Shown piece by piece: positions 33,771 through 43,974 of a DNA stretch of 64,000 nucleotides. A program made the translations under genes and the position numbers. Position 1 is the stretch's first letter, and each line of letters starts with the position of its first letter. Below the pieces are notes generated by a model. The model did no database searches. It was not told the origin of the DNA and saw only the letters and a list, made by a program, of their open reading frames with translations. Location: positions 2,607,447 through 2,671,446 of the forward strand of contig CM020620.1 in the NCBI GenBank assembly GCA_009829735.1, read 5' to 3'. Source of the stretch: Pyropia yezoensis. Taxonomy: Eukaryota; Rhodophyta; Bangiophyceae; Bangiales; Bangiaceae.

Positions 33771-34457
33771 CGTCGCAGGAACAGGGGGGGGGGGGGGGGG
33801 GGGGTAGCTGGAGGGTGGGTGAGGCTTTGTCACCTACTGGAGCAAACGTTCAGCGGCGTGCGGCACGGCCATGCCGGCCTTGCAGCGGGATCGTGATACA
33901 AGGACGAGACGGAAAACAAGAACGGTCGGTCCACGTACTGGTGGTGGCATAGCACGGCATCACGCTCTGTCAGTTACATGCCAGGCACACGCTGCGTCGC
34001 TGCCGCCGTCACTGCTGCCTCTGACGTGGCGTGAAGGGGGACGTGCGCGTGTTGTGCGCCCCGTCCCCACGCTGTCGTTCCGGTGGGGTCTTGGTAGGAC
34101 GGCACCGGGTGTTCAAACGTGATCGAAAAGATTCCGAGCGAAACATTTCGTCGTCGTTTTTCCATCTTTCTCTCGCGGTCTTTCTCATCCAAACCTGCGG
34201 CGTTCGTCCTGCTGACCGCCTCCACTCCGCGCGGTGACAGCAGCTGCGTATCGCCTGCCCGGGCAGCTGCCCACCCACGCGGCTCGCTGCTCCCCATCGC
34301 GCCTCGGCAGGCCAGGCTGGGCATGCCGGCCCGCCGCGTCTTTGCCGCCGTCGCCCTCTTGGTGGACAGTGGCCGACGCCCTCGTCGTTCCCTCCTCGCT
34401 CCCCGTCGTCCGGGTGGGATAGTGCCGGGCGTCCTCCGCACTCCATCGAGGGGCATC
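33771..34457. other. Intergenic / leader of ALG6
   Basis: Contains a run of 22 G at 33785-33806 just after the ZZ gene stop. No gene was seen. The frame of ALG6 is open through part of it; an in-frame ATG at 34323 is an alternative ALG6 start. Confidence 0.5.
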
Positions 34458-36278
34458 ATGCCGGCGGACCCCGCCCCCCCTGGGGGGTGGCGGCGGTGGC
34501 AGCAGCCGCGGCGCCCCCCGCAGCCGTTGCCGGGTTTGCCCCTCGTTGTGGCCTTTCTCCTCCTCCGCGCGGCGGTGGGTCTGCACCCCCACTCGGGGGA
34601 GGGCACCCCCCCCATGTACGGGGACTTTGAGGCGCACCGGCACTGGATGGAGCTGACCGCCGCCCTCCCCCCCCGCGACTGGTACACGGCGGGCCCCGCG
34701 AATGACCTCGGCTACTGGGGCCTCGACTACCCGCCGCTGATGGCCTGGGCCTCCCGTGCGGCCGCGCCGCTCGTTGCCGCCGCCGACGGGGCGGCCATGG
34801 CGCCGGGGCGCGCCAGCCGCGGCTACGAGAGCCCCGCCGCCCGCGCGGCGATGCGGGCGGTCGCCCTCGGCGCCGACGCGTTGGCGGTGCTGCCGCCCCT
34901 GTTGGCCGCCCCACGCCTGCTGCGTGGCCACCCGCGCGGGGCGTTGTGGGCGGGGTGGGCGCTCGGCGCCGCGGTCGCCGCGTGCCCCGCGGCGGTGCTG
35001 GTTGACCACGGCCACTATCAGTTCAACGGGGTGCCAACGGGGCTGCTACTTGCCGCCCTCGTGGCGTGGGAGGTGGGCGGCGACGGCGCGGCCGCCGCGG
35101 CGGGCGCCCGGTCGGTGGTGGCCGACGCGGCGGGCGCTGCCGCCCTCACCGCCGCGGTTGCGTTCAAGCAGACGACCGCCGTGTGGGGGCCCCCAGCCGC
35201 GGCGCTGTTGTTGTCGCGCGTAGTGGCCCGCGCGCGGGGGGGGGGGACGACAGGCGCCGCGGCCGCGGCCGCCTACGCGGTTGCCGTGGCGGGGGCGGTC
35301 GTCGCCGTCCTTGTTGCCGCCTGCTGGCCGTGGCTGGTGGGGGGGCGGCCCACGCTGGCGGGCCTCGCCGCCCGCCTGGTGCCCGTTGACCGGGGGCTGT
35401 ACGAGGACAAGGTCGCCAACCTGTGGTGCGTCCTGTCGGTGGTGGTCAAGGCGCAGCGCCTCGCGTCACGGCGCACCCTCCTGGGCGTGGCGGCGGCCGC
35501 CAGCGCCGCCGCCGCCGCCCCCTTTGTCGCCGCCGTGGCGGTGGCGGTGGCGGGCTCGGCGGGGGGCGGCCGCCACGGCGCCCCCCCGCGGCACCCCCCG
35601 GGTACCGTTGGGGCGGTGATGTCGGCGGCGACCGCCGGCTGCGCCGCGGGCGCCTTCCTCTGTGGCTACCAGGTGCACGAAAAGCACATCCTGCAGGTGC
35701 TGGCGCCGCTAGCGGTGCTCGCCCCCGCGGCCCCGCGGGTGGTGGCCACCGCCTCAGCACTCGCCGCGTTTACCCTCTACCCGCTGCTCCACCGGGAGGG
35801 CCTCGCCACCGCCTATGCGGGCGTCCAAGCGGTACACGCGGTGGTGTTTGGGAGGCACCTATGGGCGGGCGCGCTCGCGCCCGCTGCTGCTGTTCACGCC
35901 GCGACCGCGGCGGGGGTGGTGTCGGTGCCGGGAGCGCCCGACGCGGCGGCGCTGCTGTTTGCGGGCATCGGGTGTGTGGGCGTGCTCGCGCTGTACGTGT
36001 GGCTCCTTGGGGGGGTCGCCGTCGCCGTCGGCTGGTGGGCGCCCCGCCGGCCATGCGTGCGGCGGGCGCTTGACATTGTGGGCGTCGCCGGGGGGGAAGA
36101 CGGCCGGGGGGGGAGGGGAAAGGAAGGGAACGACGTCGGCCGGCCGGCAGGGCCTTGGGCCGGGGTGGTGCGGGGAAGCAGCAGCGGAAGCAGCGGGGAG
36201 GGCTTCCCCGCTGGCAAGGGGGAGGCACCGCCCTCCCACCGCGGCGGCGGCCGCCGCCGCCGGTCGCCACAGCCATAG
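34458..36278 (+). CDS. ALG6: Dolichyl-P-Glc:Man9GlcNAc2-PP-dolichol alpha-1,3-glucosyltransferase (ALG6)
   Basis: ER membrane enzyme adding the first glucose to the lipid-linked oligosaccharide for N-glycosylation. The intronless frame gives 606 residues from ATG 34458. The ALG6/ALG8 signature is clear: FEAHRHWMELT near residue 56, DWYTAGPANDLGYWGLDYPPL near 75-93 (YWGLDYPPL distinguishes ALG6 from ALG8), VDHGHYQFN, AFKQTTAVWGPP, RLVPVDRGLYEDKVANLWC and GYQVHEKHILQV. The acidic residues of the first lumenal loop (GDFEAH and WGLDYPP) that the family needs for catalysis are present. Multiple Ala/Val-rich membrane segments separate the motifs. A Gly/Arg-rich tail of about 80 residues follows the last helix. 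An upstream in-frame ATG at 34323 could add 45 residues. Confidence 0.9.
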   Translation: MPADPAPPGGWRRWQQPRRPPQPLPGLPLVVAFLLLRAAVGLHPHSGEGTPPMYGDFEAHRHWMELTAALPPRDWYTAGPANDLGYWGLDYPPLMAWASRAAAPLVAAADGAAMAPGRASRGYESPAARAAMRAVALGADALAVLPPLLAAPRLLRGHPRGALWAGWALGAAVAACPAAVLVDHGHYQFNGVPTGLLLAALVAWEVGGDGAAAAAGARSVVADAAGAAALTAAVAFKQTTAVWGPPAAALLLSRVVARARGGGTTGAAAAAAYAVAVAGAVVAVLVAACWPWLVGGRPTLAGLAARLVPVDRGLYEDKVANLWCVLSVVVKAQRLASRRTLLGVAAAASAAAAAPFVAAVAVAVAGSAGGGRHGAPPRHPPGTVGAVMSAATAGCAAGAFLCGYQVHEKHILQVLAPLAVLAPAAPRVVATASALAAFTLYPLLHREGLATAYAGVQAVHAVVFGRHLWAGALAPAAAVHAATAAGVVSVPGAPDAAALLFAGIGCVGVLALYVWLLGGVAVAVGWWAPRRPCVRRALDIVGVAGGEDGRGGRGKEGNDVGRPAGPWAGVVRGSSSGSSGEGFPAGKGEAPPSHRGGGRRRRSPQP

Positions 36279-36770
36279 AGAGAGGGCGTGTCCGCCATTC
36301 TCGTCGGGGTGTTCGCCGCCCTCTCGTGCCCTTCCACCCGGCCGGCCGACCGCGCGCGGCTATCGCCCGCCGCCGCACCCGGGCCGCCAGGGAGAGGTGG
36401 GGCTCGCGCGCCCCGCCACGCGCCGCGCCGCTGCACCCGCCGCCGCCGCCGCCGCTGCGGCGCCGGCCGCGGCCGCAGTGGCGCGGCTGTTGCTGTGGCC
36501 GGCGCCGCGACCCCAGCTGCTCCTCTGCTACCGTCGCTGCTGCTGCCGCTGCCGCTCACAACCGCGCACTCTTGCGGTGCGCGAGGGGGGCGGGTGCGTA
36601 AGCCACGGATCAACTCTCGGCCGGATCCGCTTGCCCTCGTTTTTGATCCTCGCCCGCGTCGTCGGCGTCGCCCGAGACAGCCTCGTTCCCGATCGCCTCG
36701 TTCTCCCCCCCCGACTTTGCCGTGGCCAACTCCACCCCGTCCCCGCCCTTCCCTCCCCCCCCCCCACGTC
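36279..36770. other. Intergenic spacer between ALG6 and the FtsJ-type gene
   Basis: Pyrimidine-rich and GC-rich; no gene of its own was seen. Frames from 36288 lead into the ATG at 36771. Confidence 0.5.
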
Positions 36771-38401
36771 ATGTCCCTCTCTCGTCTCGCGCTGAGTGCC
36801 GCCCGGCGGGGGTCTGCGCCCCTCCGCAGCGCCCGCCCCCCCCCCCCCCCCCTACCGTTCCCCCCCCCGCGCCTGCTTCGTCTGCCGCCGCTGCCGCCTC
36901 GTCCGTCGCCGCTGCGGCGGCGGCCAGCGGTCCCCCCCTGCCGCCACCCCCCCGGCTTTCCGGTCGGGCACCCGCCGCCGTGCCTGCCGTCGATGCTGCC
37001 GCTGCCGCCGCCGCCGCCGCCGGCCGCCGCGGGATGGGCACCAAGTGGCTCCAGCAGCACCGCGCCCACGACGTGTACGTGGTGCGGGCCAAGGCGGAGG
37101 GCCTTCGCTGCCGGGCGGCGTACAAGCTGATGGAAATCGATGAGAAGACGGACCGCTTTTTGCAGCCGGTACGTTGGCGGCGGGGCAGTGGAGGGTGGCG
37201 GTGCCGAGTGGGGGGGGGGGGGGGGGAGAGGAGAGAGATGAGGGGGGGAGGCACTGAGGTGGGGGGGGGTGGGGACCTCTTGTGTGCTCTGTCTTTGCTG
37301 TCGTCCGCGGGCACTCCCGTTCTCCCCTTTACTGGGAAAAAGACGAGCATACGCGTTTCGGCTGCTGACTCGGCCCACCGCTTGTGTTTCCCCGCGCTGC
37401 CTCCCCGCTCTACCCGATTGTCGCTGGCATGTCTTCCCGCCACCGCCCATTGTACGGACTGCCCTTTCCCCCTCCCCCGCCCCCTCCTCCTCCCGCTCCG
37501 CAGGGCGCTCGGGTGGTAGACCTGGGCGCCGCCCCAGGCGGCTGGACAACCGTAGCCGTCAGGGCGGTGCGCCCCAGCCGCCGCACCCCGTGGCTGCCCT
37601 GGGCCTACACGGCGGCGCTGGCCGACCAAATCGCCCGCGGCCGCGGCGCCGCCATGCGCATGCGGCTGCCGGTGGACCCGCCGCTGGCAGAGCCGGTGCC
37701 GCCGCCAGTGGGGGAGCGCCCCACCGACGGCGATGCGAGCGGCGGCGGTGGCGCGCTTCCCCCGTCGCCGTCAGCAGTGGAGGCTGCGGCAGAGGGCGAG
37801 AGTGACGCGCCGTCACCGACGGCGGCCCCCCCCCCCCCCCCCCCCCCCCCCCCACCCCCCCCCCCCCCCCCACACGGTCCGCACCCTCGGCGAGGGCCCC
37901 TCCGCCTCCCGCGAGGGCGTTGTCATTGCGGTGGACCGGGCGCCGATGGAGCCCGTGCCCGGTGCGGTGGGCATTACCGGCGACTGGACCGAGGCGGCGA
38001 CCGTCGCCGAGGTGCGGCGCGTCCTCGCCGGCCGCGAGGCCGACGCCGTCCTCAGCGACATGGCGCCCGACACGTCGGGCGACGGGGCGACCGACCACGC
38101 GCGGAGTATGGACCTGGCGCGCGCCGCCGCGGCGTTTGCGGCTGACGTGCTGGCCGTGGGCGGGGTGCTGGTGGTCAAGGTGTTTCGCGGGGGGGAGGAG
38201 CCGGCGTGGCGGCGGGAGCTGGCCGCCGCCTACTGCCGGGTGCGGACGGTCAAGCCGGCGGCGAGCCGCGCAGAGAGCCGGGAGGTGTTTTACGTCGCGA
38301 CGGGGTACGTGCCGCCCGAGCTGCGGGGGGCTCCGCTTGGGGAAGGGCGGCCACTCCCTGTAGAGAAAAGCGGGGGGGGGGGGAAGCAGAAAAGAAAATA
38401 G
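36771..38401 (+). CDS. FtsJ/RlmE-type rRNA 2'-O-methyltransferase, probably organellar (MRM2-like)
   Basis: SAM-dependent ribose methyltransferase. The ATG at 36771 gives an Arg/Ser-rich, Asp/Glu-free leader (MSLSRLALSAARRG) typical of an organelle transit peptide. The domain itself begins MGTKWLQQHRAHDVYVVRAK (ATG 37034), aligned with the bacterial RlmE start. Exon 1 ends at 37168 (CCG|GTACGT) and exon 2 starts at 37504, joining FLQP+GARVVDLGAAPGGW (SAM motif I). The K-D-K-E tetrad is intact: RAAYKLMEID, LSDMAPD, VVKVFRG and REVFYVA. Two frame changes are needed, each at a poly-C run (36836-36852 and 37826-37871). About 100 low-complexity residues separate motif I from VVIAVDRAPM. Mitochondrial versus plastid location is not decided. 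Confidence 0.8.
37826..37871. repeat. Poly-C tract (28 + 17 C) inside the FtsJ-type gene
   Basis: 28 C, one A, 17 C. Upstream coding (AVEAAAEGESDAPSP) and downstream coding (VRTLGEGPSASREGVVIAVD) are in different frames on either side. Confidence 0.9.
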
Positions 38402-39504
38402 GGTCGGTCGTGAGCGATACCCCTTGGAGCCGGGATCCGCGGCCGGCCCGCCCCCTTGTAGGTAGTTGCACCCACCTTGACCAGTTGGGCGGCCGGGCGC
38501 GTCGCGTGTCCGTCCTCTCGGGCGTCCTCCCACTGCGTTTTTGTCCGGCGACCTCCAACTGCGACATCCCCGGTCAGCGACAGAGCCGCTCCGTGCCCCC
38601 ACGCTCTCATCAACGACCCCTGTGGTTGGGTGCTTGCTCACCTCCCCCGCCGTGATCGCGTGTCCTCAGCCAGCAACTACTCGCTGCGCCCGTGGGCGTA
38701 CACAGATGGACCCTGGGTGGTGGGGGAGGGCGGTAGAGGGGCGTCCAGGATGTGGGGCTGGATGAGGCGGAAGAGCTGTTCAACGGGCGGCTCATGGTGC
38801 ACCTACAAGTGGCACAGGCCCTGAAAAGAAGGGGAGGCCGGGAGGCATTAGCGGTCGCGGCGGCGACGGCGGCCGCTGGTGCGCGGCGGCGACGGCGACC
38901 GCTGGTGCGGCGGCGACGGCGGCCGCTGGCGCGGCCGCGTCCAGACGCGGCGCCAATGCAACGGCACCGCTCTACCCGTCGAGCAGAGCCTCAGCGCAGG
39001 GGGGAGGTGGCGAGCGGTCCCCGCCGGGCGGCCACGTCGCCGTCGCGACGGGAGCGGACGATAGCGGCCCCGACGACAGTGGCAGTGACAGTGGTGGTGA
39101 CAGCGGCGGTAACAACAGTAGGAGTGGCCAAGTGGCGGTGATGGCAGTGGCAGCGGCAGCGACAGCGATGACAGCGGGCGCGACAACCACAACGACGGGC
39201 GACCCGGCGGCTGTGACGGCATCGGCAACGGCGGCGGCGGCGGCGACGACGGCGATGGCGAGCGGCGCCCCCACCCTTGCGGCACCACCCCTCGCGCGGG
39301 TGCCCGCCCGGCTCACCGCCGGCTCTGCAGCGCACGGCGGCGTTTAACGCGGTCATGCGTCTGTCGACGCAACCACCCCGGGTCGCGCATCATGCAGCGG
39401 TTTCTTGTTGCGGGCGGTAGTGGGGACGAGGCCAAGCTCCTCGCCACTTGCTCGCTGTCAGCGAGCGGCGGCCTCGCCTCCCCCCCCCAGCCTCGAGGGG
39501 GCGG
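38402..39504. other. Intergenic region
   Basis: 1.1 kb without a supported gene, between the 3' ends of the FtsJ-type and METTL-type genes. Contains GGC/GAC-rich degenerate microsatellite DNA at 38850-39260. Confidence 0.5.
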
Positions 39505-40299
39505 CTACTCCCCCCCCCCGGCCACGCGCGTCACCCAAATCTCCATATTCCCCGCGTCGGCGCCGAGCCCCGCAGCCAGGCGCGCCACCCCCCGCGCCCC
39601 CACCGCAGAGACGGTTAGCCCCGCGGCGGCGGCGGCGGCCATGTAGGCCGCCCGGCAGCCTGACGAGCGGTGCACAAAGGCGCACACAAACGCGGCGGGG
39701 GGGGGCGCCGCCGCCAGCAGTGCCGCGACGGTGGCCACCAGTGGGGCGACGAAGCGGGGCCACTGGATGACGTCGGCGCCGAGGAGCAGGTGGGGGGGGC
39801 CCCCAGCGGCCACCACCGCCGCCGCCGCGTCGGCGGGCTCGTCCCACCGCAGCCGACACGCCCGTACGGTGGCGTCGACGGCAACCGCTGGATGGGAGTG
39901 GGTAGGAGGGACCCCGGCGGGGTTGAGGGGCAGCCGCGCACCGCTACAGCCGCCGCCGCTGCCACCCGCCACCGCGGCAGCCGCCGGGGAAGTGGCCGGC
40001 GCTGCCGCCGGGGGGGACGGGGAAAATGCGGCTGCGTTGGCCTCGAGCAGCCGCATCACCACTGTCGAGCCGTCGGTGAGGAGAGCGGTGGCACCGGGAA
40101 AGGCGGCGGCGGCGACCAGGCCCGCCAGGCCGGCACCGGCACCCAGCTCGAGAAAGCGCGGCGCAAGGGGAATGGACAGAGAGCCCGCCGTCCACCGTGC
40201 GGGCGAAAGCGGCGGGCGGCCGTCGCTGTCGCTCCCACCACCGTTGCCGTCGCCACCGCCATCATCGTCGCCGTCGCCGTTGCCGTCGCCGTTGCCGTT

Positions 40300-40332
<33 letters not shown>

Positions 40333-40623
40333 ATCGCCATTGCCATCGCCAACAGACCAGTCCCCCCCGGCCGCAACGTGGACAAGCCAGCGGCTGAGCA
40401 GGATCGACGCGGGCCAGATGACCGTTCCCGTCAGGTCCACGTCGGTCGCCGCCGAATCCAACGCTAGCAGCGTGACGCTGCAGTCGGGGGTGACGGCAAC
40501 CGCGTGCAGGGTATAGTCTTCATTCAAAAACAGAGTGGGTTCGAAGAAATCGTCACCATCTCCATCGTCAGTTTTAGGCGAGGCGGGGCGGTGGGGATCC
40601 GTGGGGGGCACGAAGGTGGTCAT
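39505..40623 (-). CDS. METTL21/family-16-type lysine methyltransferase
   Basis: Intronless frame of 372 residues from ATG 40623 (MTTFVPPTDP). The family-16 methyltransferase order is visible: TGTVIWPASILLSRWL (the W/P-containing preSAM strand), FLELGAGAGLAGL (motif I), ALLTDGSTVVMRLLEANA (post I), CRLRWDEP and LLLGADVIQW (the DxxY/W motif IV region). Such enzymes methylate lysines of elongation factors and chaperones; the target here is unknown. A (Gly-Asp/Asn)n stretch encoded by a hexanucleotide repeat (40261-40350) splits the preSAM strand from motif I. Divergent from the SufE-BolA gene with 255 bp between starts, so a shared promoter is likely. Confidence 0.75.
40261..40350. repeat. GCCGTC/GCCGTT hexanucleotide microsatellite (coding)
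   Basis: About 15 units of GCCGTC with T variants. Read on the minus strand they encode Gly-Asp and Gly-Asn dipeptides inside the methyltransferase. Confidence 0.85.
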
Positions 40624-40878
40624 GATGGCTGATGTCACGGAGGTGGGGTAGGGACGGGCGTCCGGACAGCTCCGTCCCGACCGTCAGGATCAACAGGCTT
40701 GAAATTGCGTCTCTACTCAATTCTATCTCACACGATTCTTGCAAATGACCGTGGGCTTTTTGCGCCGAGGCGACCTCCCATCACACAGCCAGCGCTCGTG
40801 GATGCAGAGGGGTCGGTCTCGCGCTCGTTGCAGCCGCCCGCTGCCAAGTCTTGAAGCGACCCACCTTCCACCCGCGCC
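40624..40878. promoter_or_regulatory. Divergent promoter interval, methyltransferase / SufE-BolA
   Basis: 255 bp between two start codons pointing away from each other. It includes an AT-richer patch at 40700-40745 (TCAATTCTATCTCACACGA). No specific factor site was identified. Confidence 0.4.
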
Positions 40879-42152
40879 ATGGCGCCATCAGCACCGACCG
40901 CTTTTGCGGCTCCGCTGTCCCTTCCGCTGCCGTCGTCCTCTTTCCATGGCACCACCTGTGTGCGGCGTCCGCGGACGCGGCTGCCAGTCGTGGCGCGGCG
41001 GCCGGCGGCCGCGGCCGCCGCCGCCGCCGCCGCCCCCCGCATGGCGGACGACGCCGGCCTGGCCCTAACGCCCGAACTGGGGAAGCTTACCTCTATGTTC
41101 AAGGCTGTGCCTGACGCCAAGCTCCGCTACCAGCAGCTGCTGTTCTTTGCCAAGGAGCTGGCGCCCATGCCAGATGAGCTCAAGACGCCTGCCAACAAGG
41201 TGTGTCGTAGGTTCCCCATTGCTTTTGTCGCACTGCCAGGAGAGGGGAAGGGCCGAGGCTATTCTGACTTTCGTTTGGGTGATTCTGCGGCACCACTTCT
41301 GCTTGTGTGTCTGGTTTGTGCGACCGTCACTGACGTGCCCTGTCGATGTTTTCCCCCGATGGACCGCGCGGCGCTTGTACTTGCCTCTCATCTTGCACTC
41401 CTTGTGCCTTTATTCATTCCTTGTCCTATGAGCAGGTTCCCGGCTGCCTCTCCACGGTCTACCTGTCTGCGACGCTGGACCCGGAAGCCCGTACCGTCTC
41501 GTACGTGGCTGACTCGGATGCGCAGCTGACCAAGGGCCTTGCCGCCCTCCTGCTGCGTGGTGTCAATGGTTGCACGCCCGAGGAGATTGCGGCCATTGAC
41601 CCCGCCTTTATTTCCGAAAGCGGCCTGTCCGTGTCTCTGACACCGGGGCGCAACAATGGCTTCCTCAACATGCTCGCGCTGGTCAAGTCCAAGGCCGTGG
41701 CGCTGGGCGCCGCCGCCGACGCTGGCGCTGCAACGGTGGCGGCGCGGGACGCCCCCGCCGCTGACGGTGGGGCGCCGCCCGCCAACGGCGCGGGCGCTGC
41801 CTCTGCCTCGGCTGCCTCGGCGGCCGCGGCGGCGGCGGTGGAGGAGGACGAGGAGCCCGACGACCCCACCGCGCCCGTGGCGTCGGCCATTCGCCGCAAG
41901 CTGGGCGCCCTCCGACCCTCGTCGCTGGTGGTCACGGATAACTCGGCGTCGCACGCGGGCCATGCCGGCGCGCGTGGCCTCAACGGTGAGAGCCACTTCA
42001 AAGTGAGCGTCGTGGCCGACGCTTTTGACGGCCTGTCGGCGGTCAAGCGGCATCAGGTGATCTACGCGCTGCTCAAGGATGAGATGGCGGGGCCGATTCA
42101 TGCGCTGGAGATTGAGGCGCGCAGCGTGGCAGAGGTGGCGTCTCAAACTTGA
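40879..42152 (+). CDS. SUFE1: Plastid-type SufE-BolA fusion, cysteine desulfurase activator
   Basis: Two exons, 40879-41199 (AAG|GTGTGT) and 41436-42152, joined in phase to give 345 residues. The N-terminus is rich in Ser/Ala/Arg without acidic residues, fitting a plastid transit peptide. The SufE domain (residues about 58-185) has FAKELAPMPDELKTPANK+VPGCLSTVYL, where the Cys of VPGCLS is the sulfur acceptor from the NFS2 desulfurase, and ALLLRGVNGCTPEEI. After an Ala/Glu-rich linker the BolA domain reads IRRKLGALRPSSLVVTD, GESHFKVSVVADAFDG, VKRHQVIYALLKDEM and IHALEIEA. The fusion is known from plants and algae, where BolA and glutaredoxin regulate the complex. It is the clearest sign that the host has plastids. 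Confidence 0.92.
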
Positions 42153-42589
42153 TCGTGGGGGACGAGGGGAGGAGGGGGTGAGCGGGAGCTCAAGGGTGGT
42201 GTATGCCTTCCTCAGCCCATTTGTCGTCAATGTGACACCGTGAGAGTGACCAACACGGCTCTGTGAACATGCTCTCAGCCAAAGATGCAGCTCTTTTTGC
42301 TGAGCACGTCTGGTCATGTCCGCAGTCAAGAGTGGGGCGATAGTTGCGGTCGAGCTTTTCTTTTTTAGCTTGGAGCAATTGTTTTGAATCAAGTTTCGCC
42401 TTGCACAAGTGAAAAAGTGGATCGACTGCCGCCGAACATGGGCTCTGACGGCGCGATGATCGCCTTGGTCGCGTGAACCTGCTCATGCAATCCCTTGCCT
42501 TGGCTCCGCCGTCATCCCACAGCTGCTGCCTGCCCCTGCTTGGCCTGCTTGGCACTGACGCTCCTCGCGGTCCCAGAGAACTGTTGAGC
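42153..42589. other. Spacer between SufE-BolA and RPP40-like genes
   Basis: 437 bp, AT-richer at 42230-42420; probably the 3' UTR of the left gene and the promoter of the right. No gene was seen. Confidence 0.5.
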
Positions 42590-43791
42590 ATGGCGGACCG
42601 CGCCCGCATCCGGTATCGTATCCATCCCCCTTCATCCCCTCTCCCCCCCGCTGTTGCCACCGCCGCCGCCTCGTCGGTGCTCTTCCCCCAACACATCCAG
42701 CTGTTAGTGCCGCTGCCCCCTCCGGCTCCCCTGACTGGCCCCTCCGGCTGCACCCCCCCCCCCCTTCCCCCCCCCCGCCTCCACCGCTCCCCCCTCGCCC
42801 CCACCCCTATACCTTCGCTCGGAACGTCTCCCTGACAGCCCTCCTCTCCCCCGCCCTGCACGCTGCCAACCCGGGGTTGGCCATCCTCCCCGTCGCGGCC
42901 GCCCTCGACCGGGCCAACACCTTCTGCGTGGCGCCATCCTCACCGCCCACGTTGCGGCTGTCACTTGACAAAGACACTTACGTGGCGCTCGGGCTGGTGG
43001 GCGACCGCAAGCTGCGGGGCGACCACCCCGTCGCGACCGCTGGCCGCCGCTTCGCGGTGGACGTGCCGCTGCCAGTCAACAGCGCCAAGGTGAGTGCCCG
43101 CCTGCAGTGGGCTCTCGGGCGGGACCGTCTCGGCGGGAGTGACATGGTGATGGTCGCGGGGGGGGCGCCGGGTGTCACCCTGCCTCCTGGATTCGGTGCC
43201 GACGCCCCGGGGGGGGGCACCGTCGTCTGCCCCTGCGAGGTGACGACGGTGACGTCAGAGGCGGGGTCCGTGGTGGATGCTGGGCGGCTGCTCCGGGATG
43301 CCAGCGGTGGCGGCGGCGGAGACGCTCTTGCCGAGCTTATTGACTGGCTGGGCGTGGCCGCCACGGGTGGTGTGGCGGCGGCGGCCGCCCTGCTGGGACC
43401 GCCCGCCACCGACTGTGACGAGGAGGTGCCCCCCCCCCAGGTGCCCCCCCCGACAGAGCCATCCTCGTTTACGTTTGACTATGCCGCCGCCTTGGCCGCC
43501 CCCCACGCGCTGCGCACCACCACCACCACAGGCTTCTTGCACCCTTCGGCTGCAGCGGCGGCGGTGGACGTTGCCATTGCCACCGTGGCTGCCGGCGCCG
43601 CACCGTGGGCGGCCGTGACCGTCATGGGGGTGCCCGACGCGCCTGTACTCTTCCGGCCGGGGGGTGTGGACAGAGGGTGCGGCCCGACCCCAGCGGCGGG
43701 ATCCTGGGGCGGGGATGGGGGGGTTGTTGTGCTCGCCGTGAAGGGGGGGGGGGGGGTGGTCGCTACGCTGCTGTCGGGTTGTGACATGTGA
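42590..43791 (+). CDS. Ribonuclease P/MRP subunit p40-like protein
   Basis: Likely the RPP40 subunit of nuclear RNase P/MRP (tRNA 5' and pre-rRNA processing). The N-terminus is read from ATG 42590 (MADRARIRYRIHPP, then QHIQLLVPLPPP). After a C-rich stretch (42753-42776) the sequence continues in another frame as YTFARNVSLTALLSPAL and LAILPVAAALDRANTF, then the hallmark LRLSLDKDTYVALGLVGDR and FAVDVPLPVNSAKVSARLQW, matching p40 (LSLxKETYExLGLxGxPS...VxIDL). The one-frame discrepancy at the poly-C run is most simply a length error. An AAG|GTGAGT at 43089 could be a donor, but reading through keeps sensible sequence. C-terminal residues are Ala/Gly-rich (GFLHPSAAAAAVDVA). Ends 183 bp from the convergent bL17 gene. 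Confidence 0.65.
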
Positions 43792-43974
43792 AGGGGAAGG
43801 GAGCACGGGAGCGCACCGCCCCTCAGCCGCCCGGCTGTTGCCAAAGAGAACTTGCGGGAACTATAACGCTGGAAAGGGGACAAGCAAGCTCGTTAATGGC
43901 AGAAGCGCTTCACGCAACAAACAATCATGCAAACAAAACAGCGGACAGCCGGAACAGCTGGCAAAGCCCACCCA

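Noticed and set aside
43090-43150. Possible intron in the p40 gene starting at AAG|GTGAGT
   Set aside because: Sequence after the site stays in frame and fits the family (RLQWALGRD), and no good acceptor in phase was found. Left as coding, with caution.
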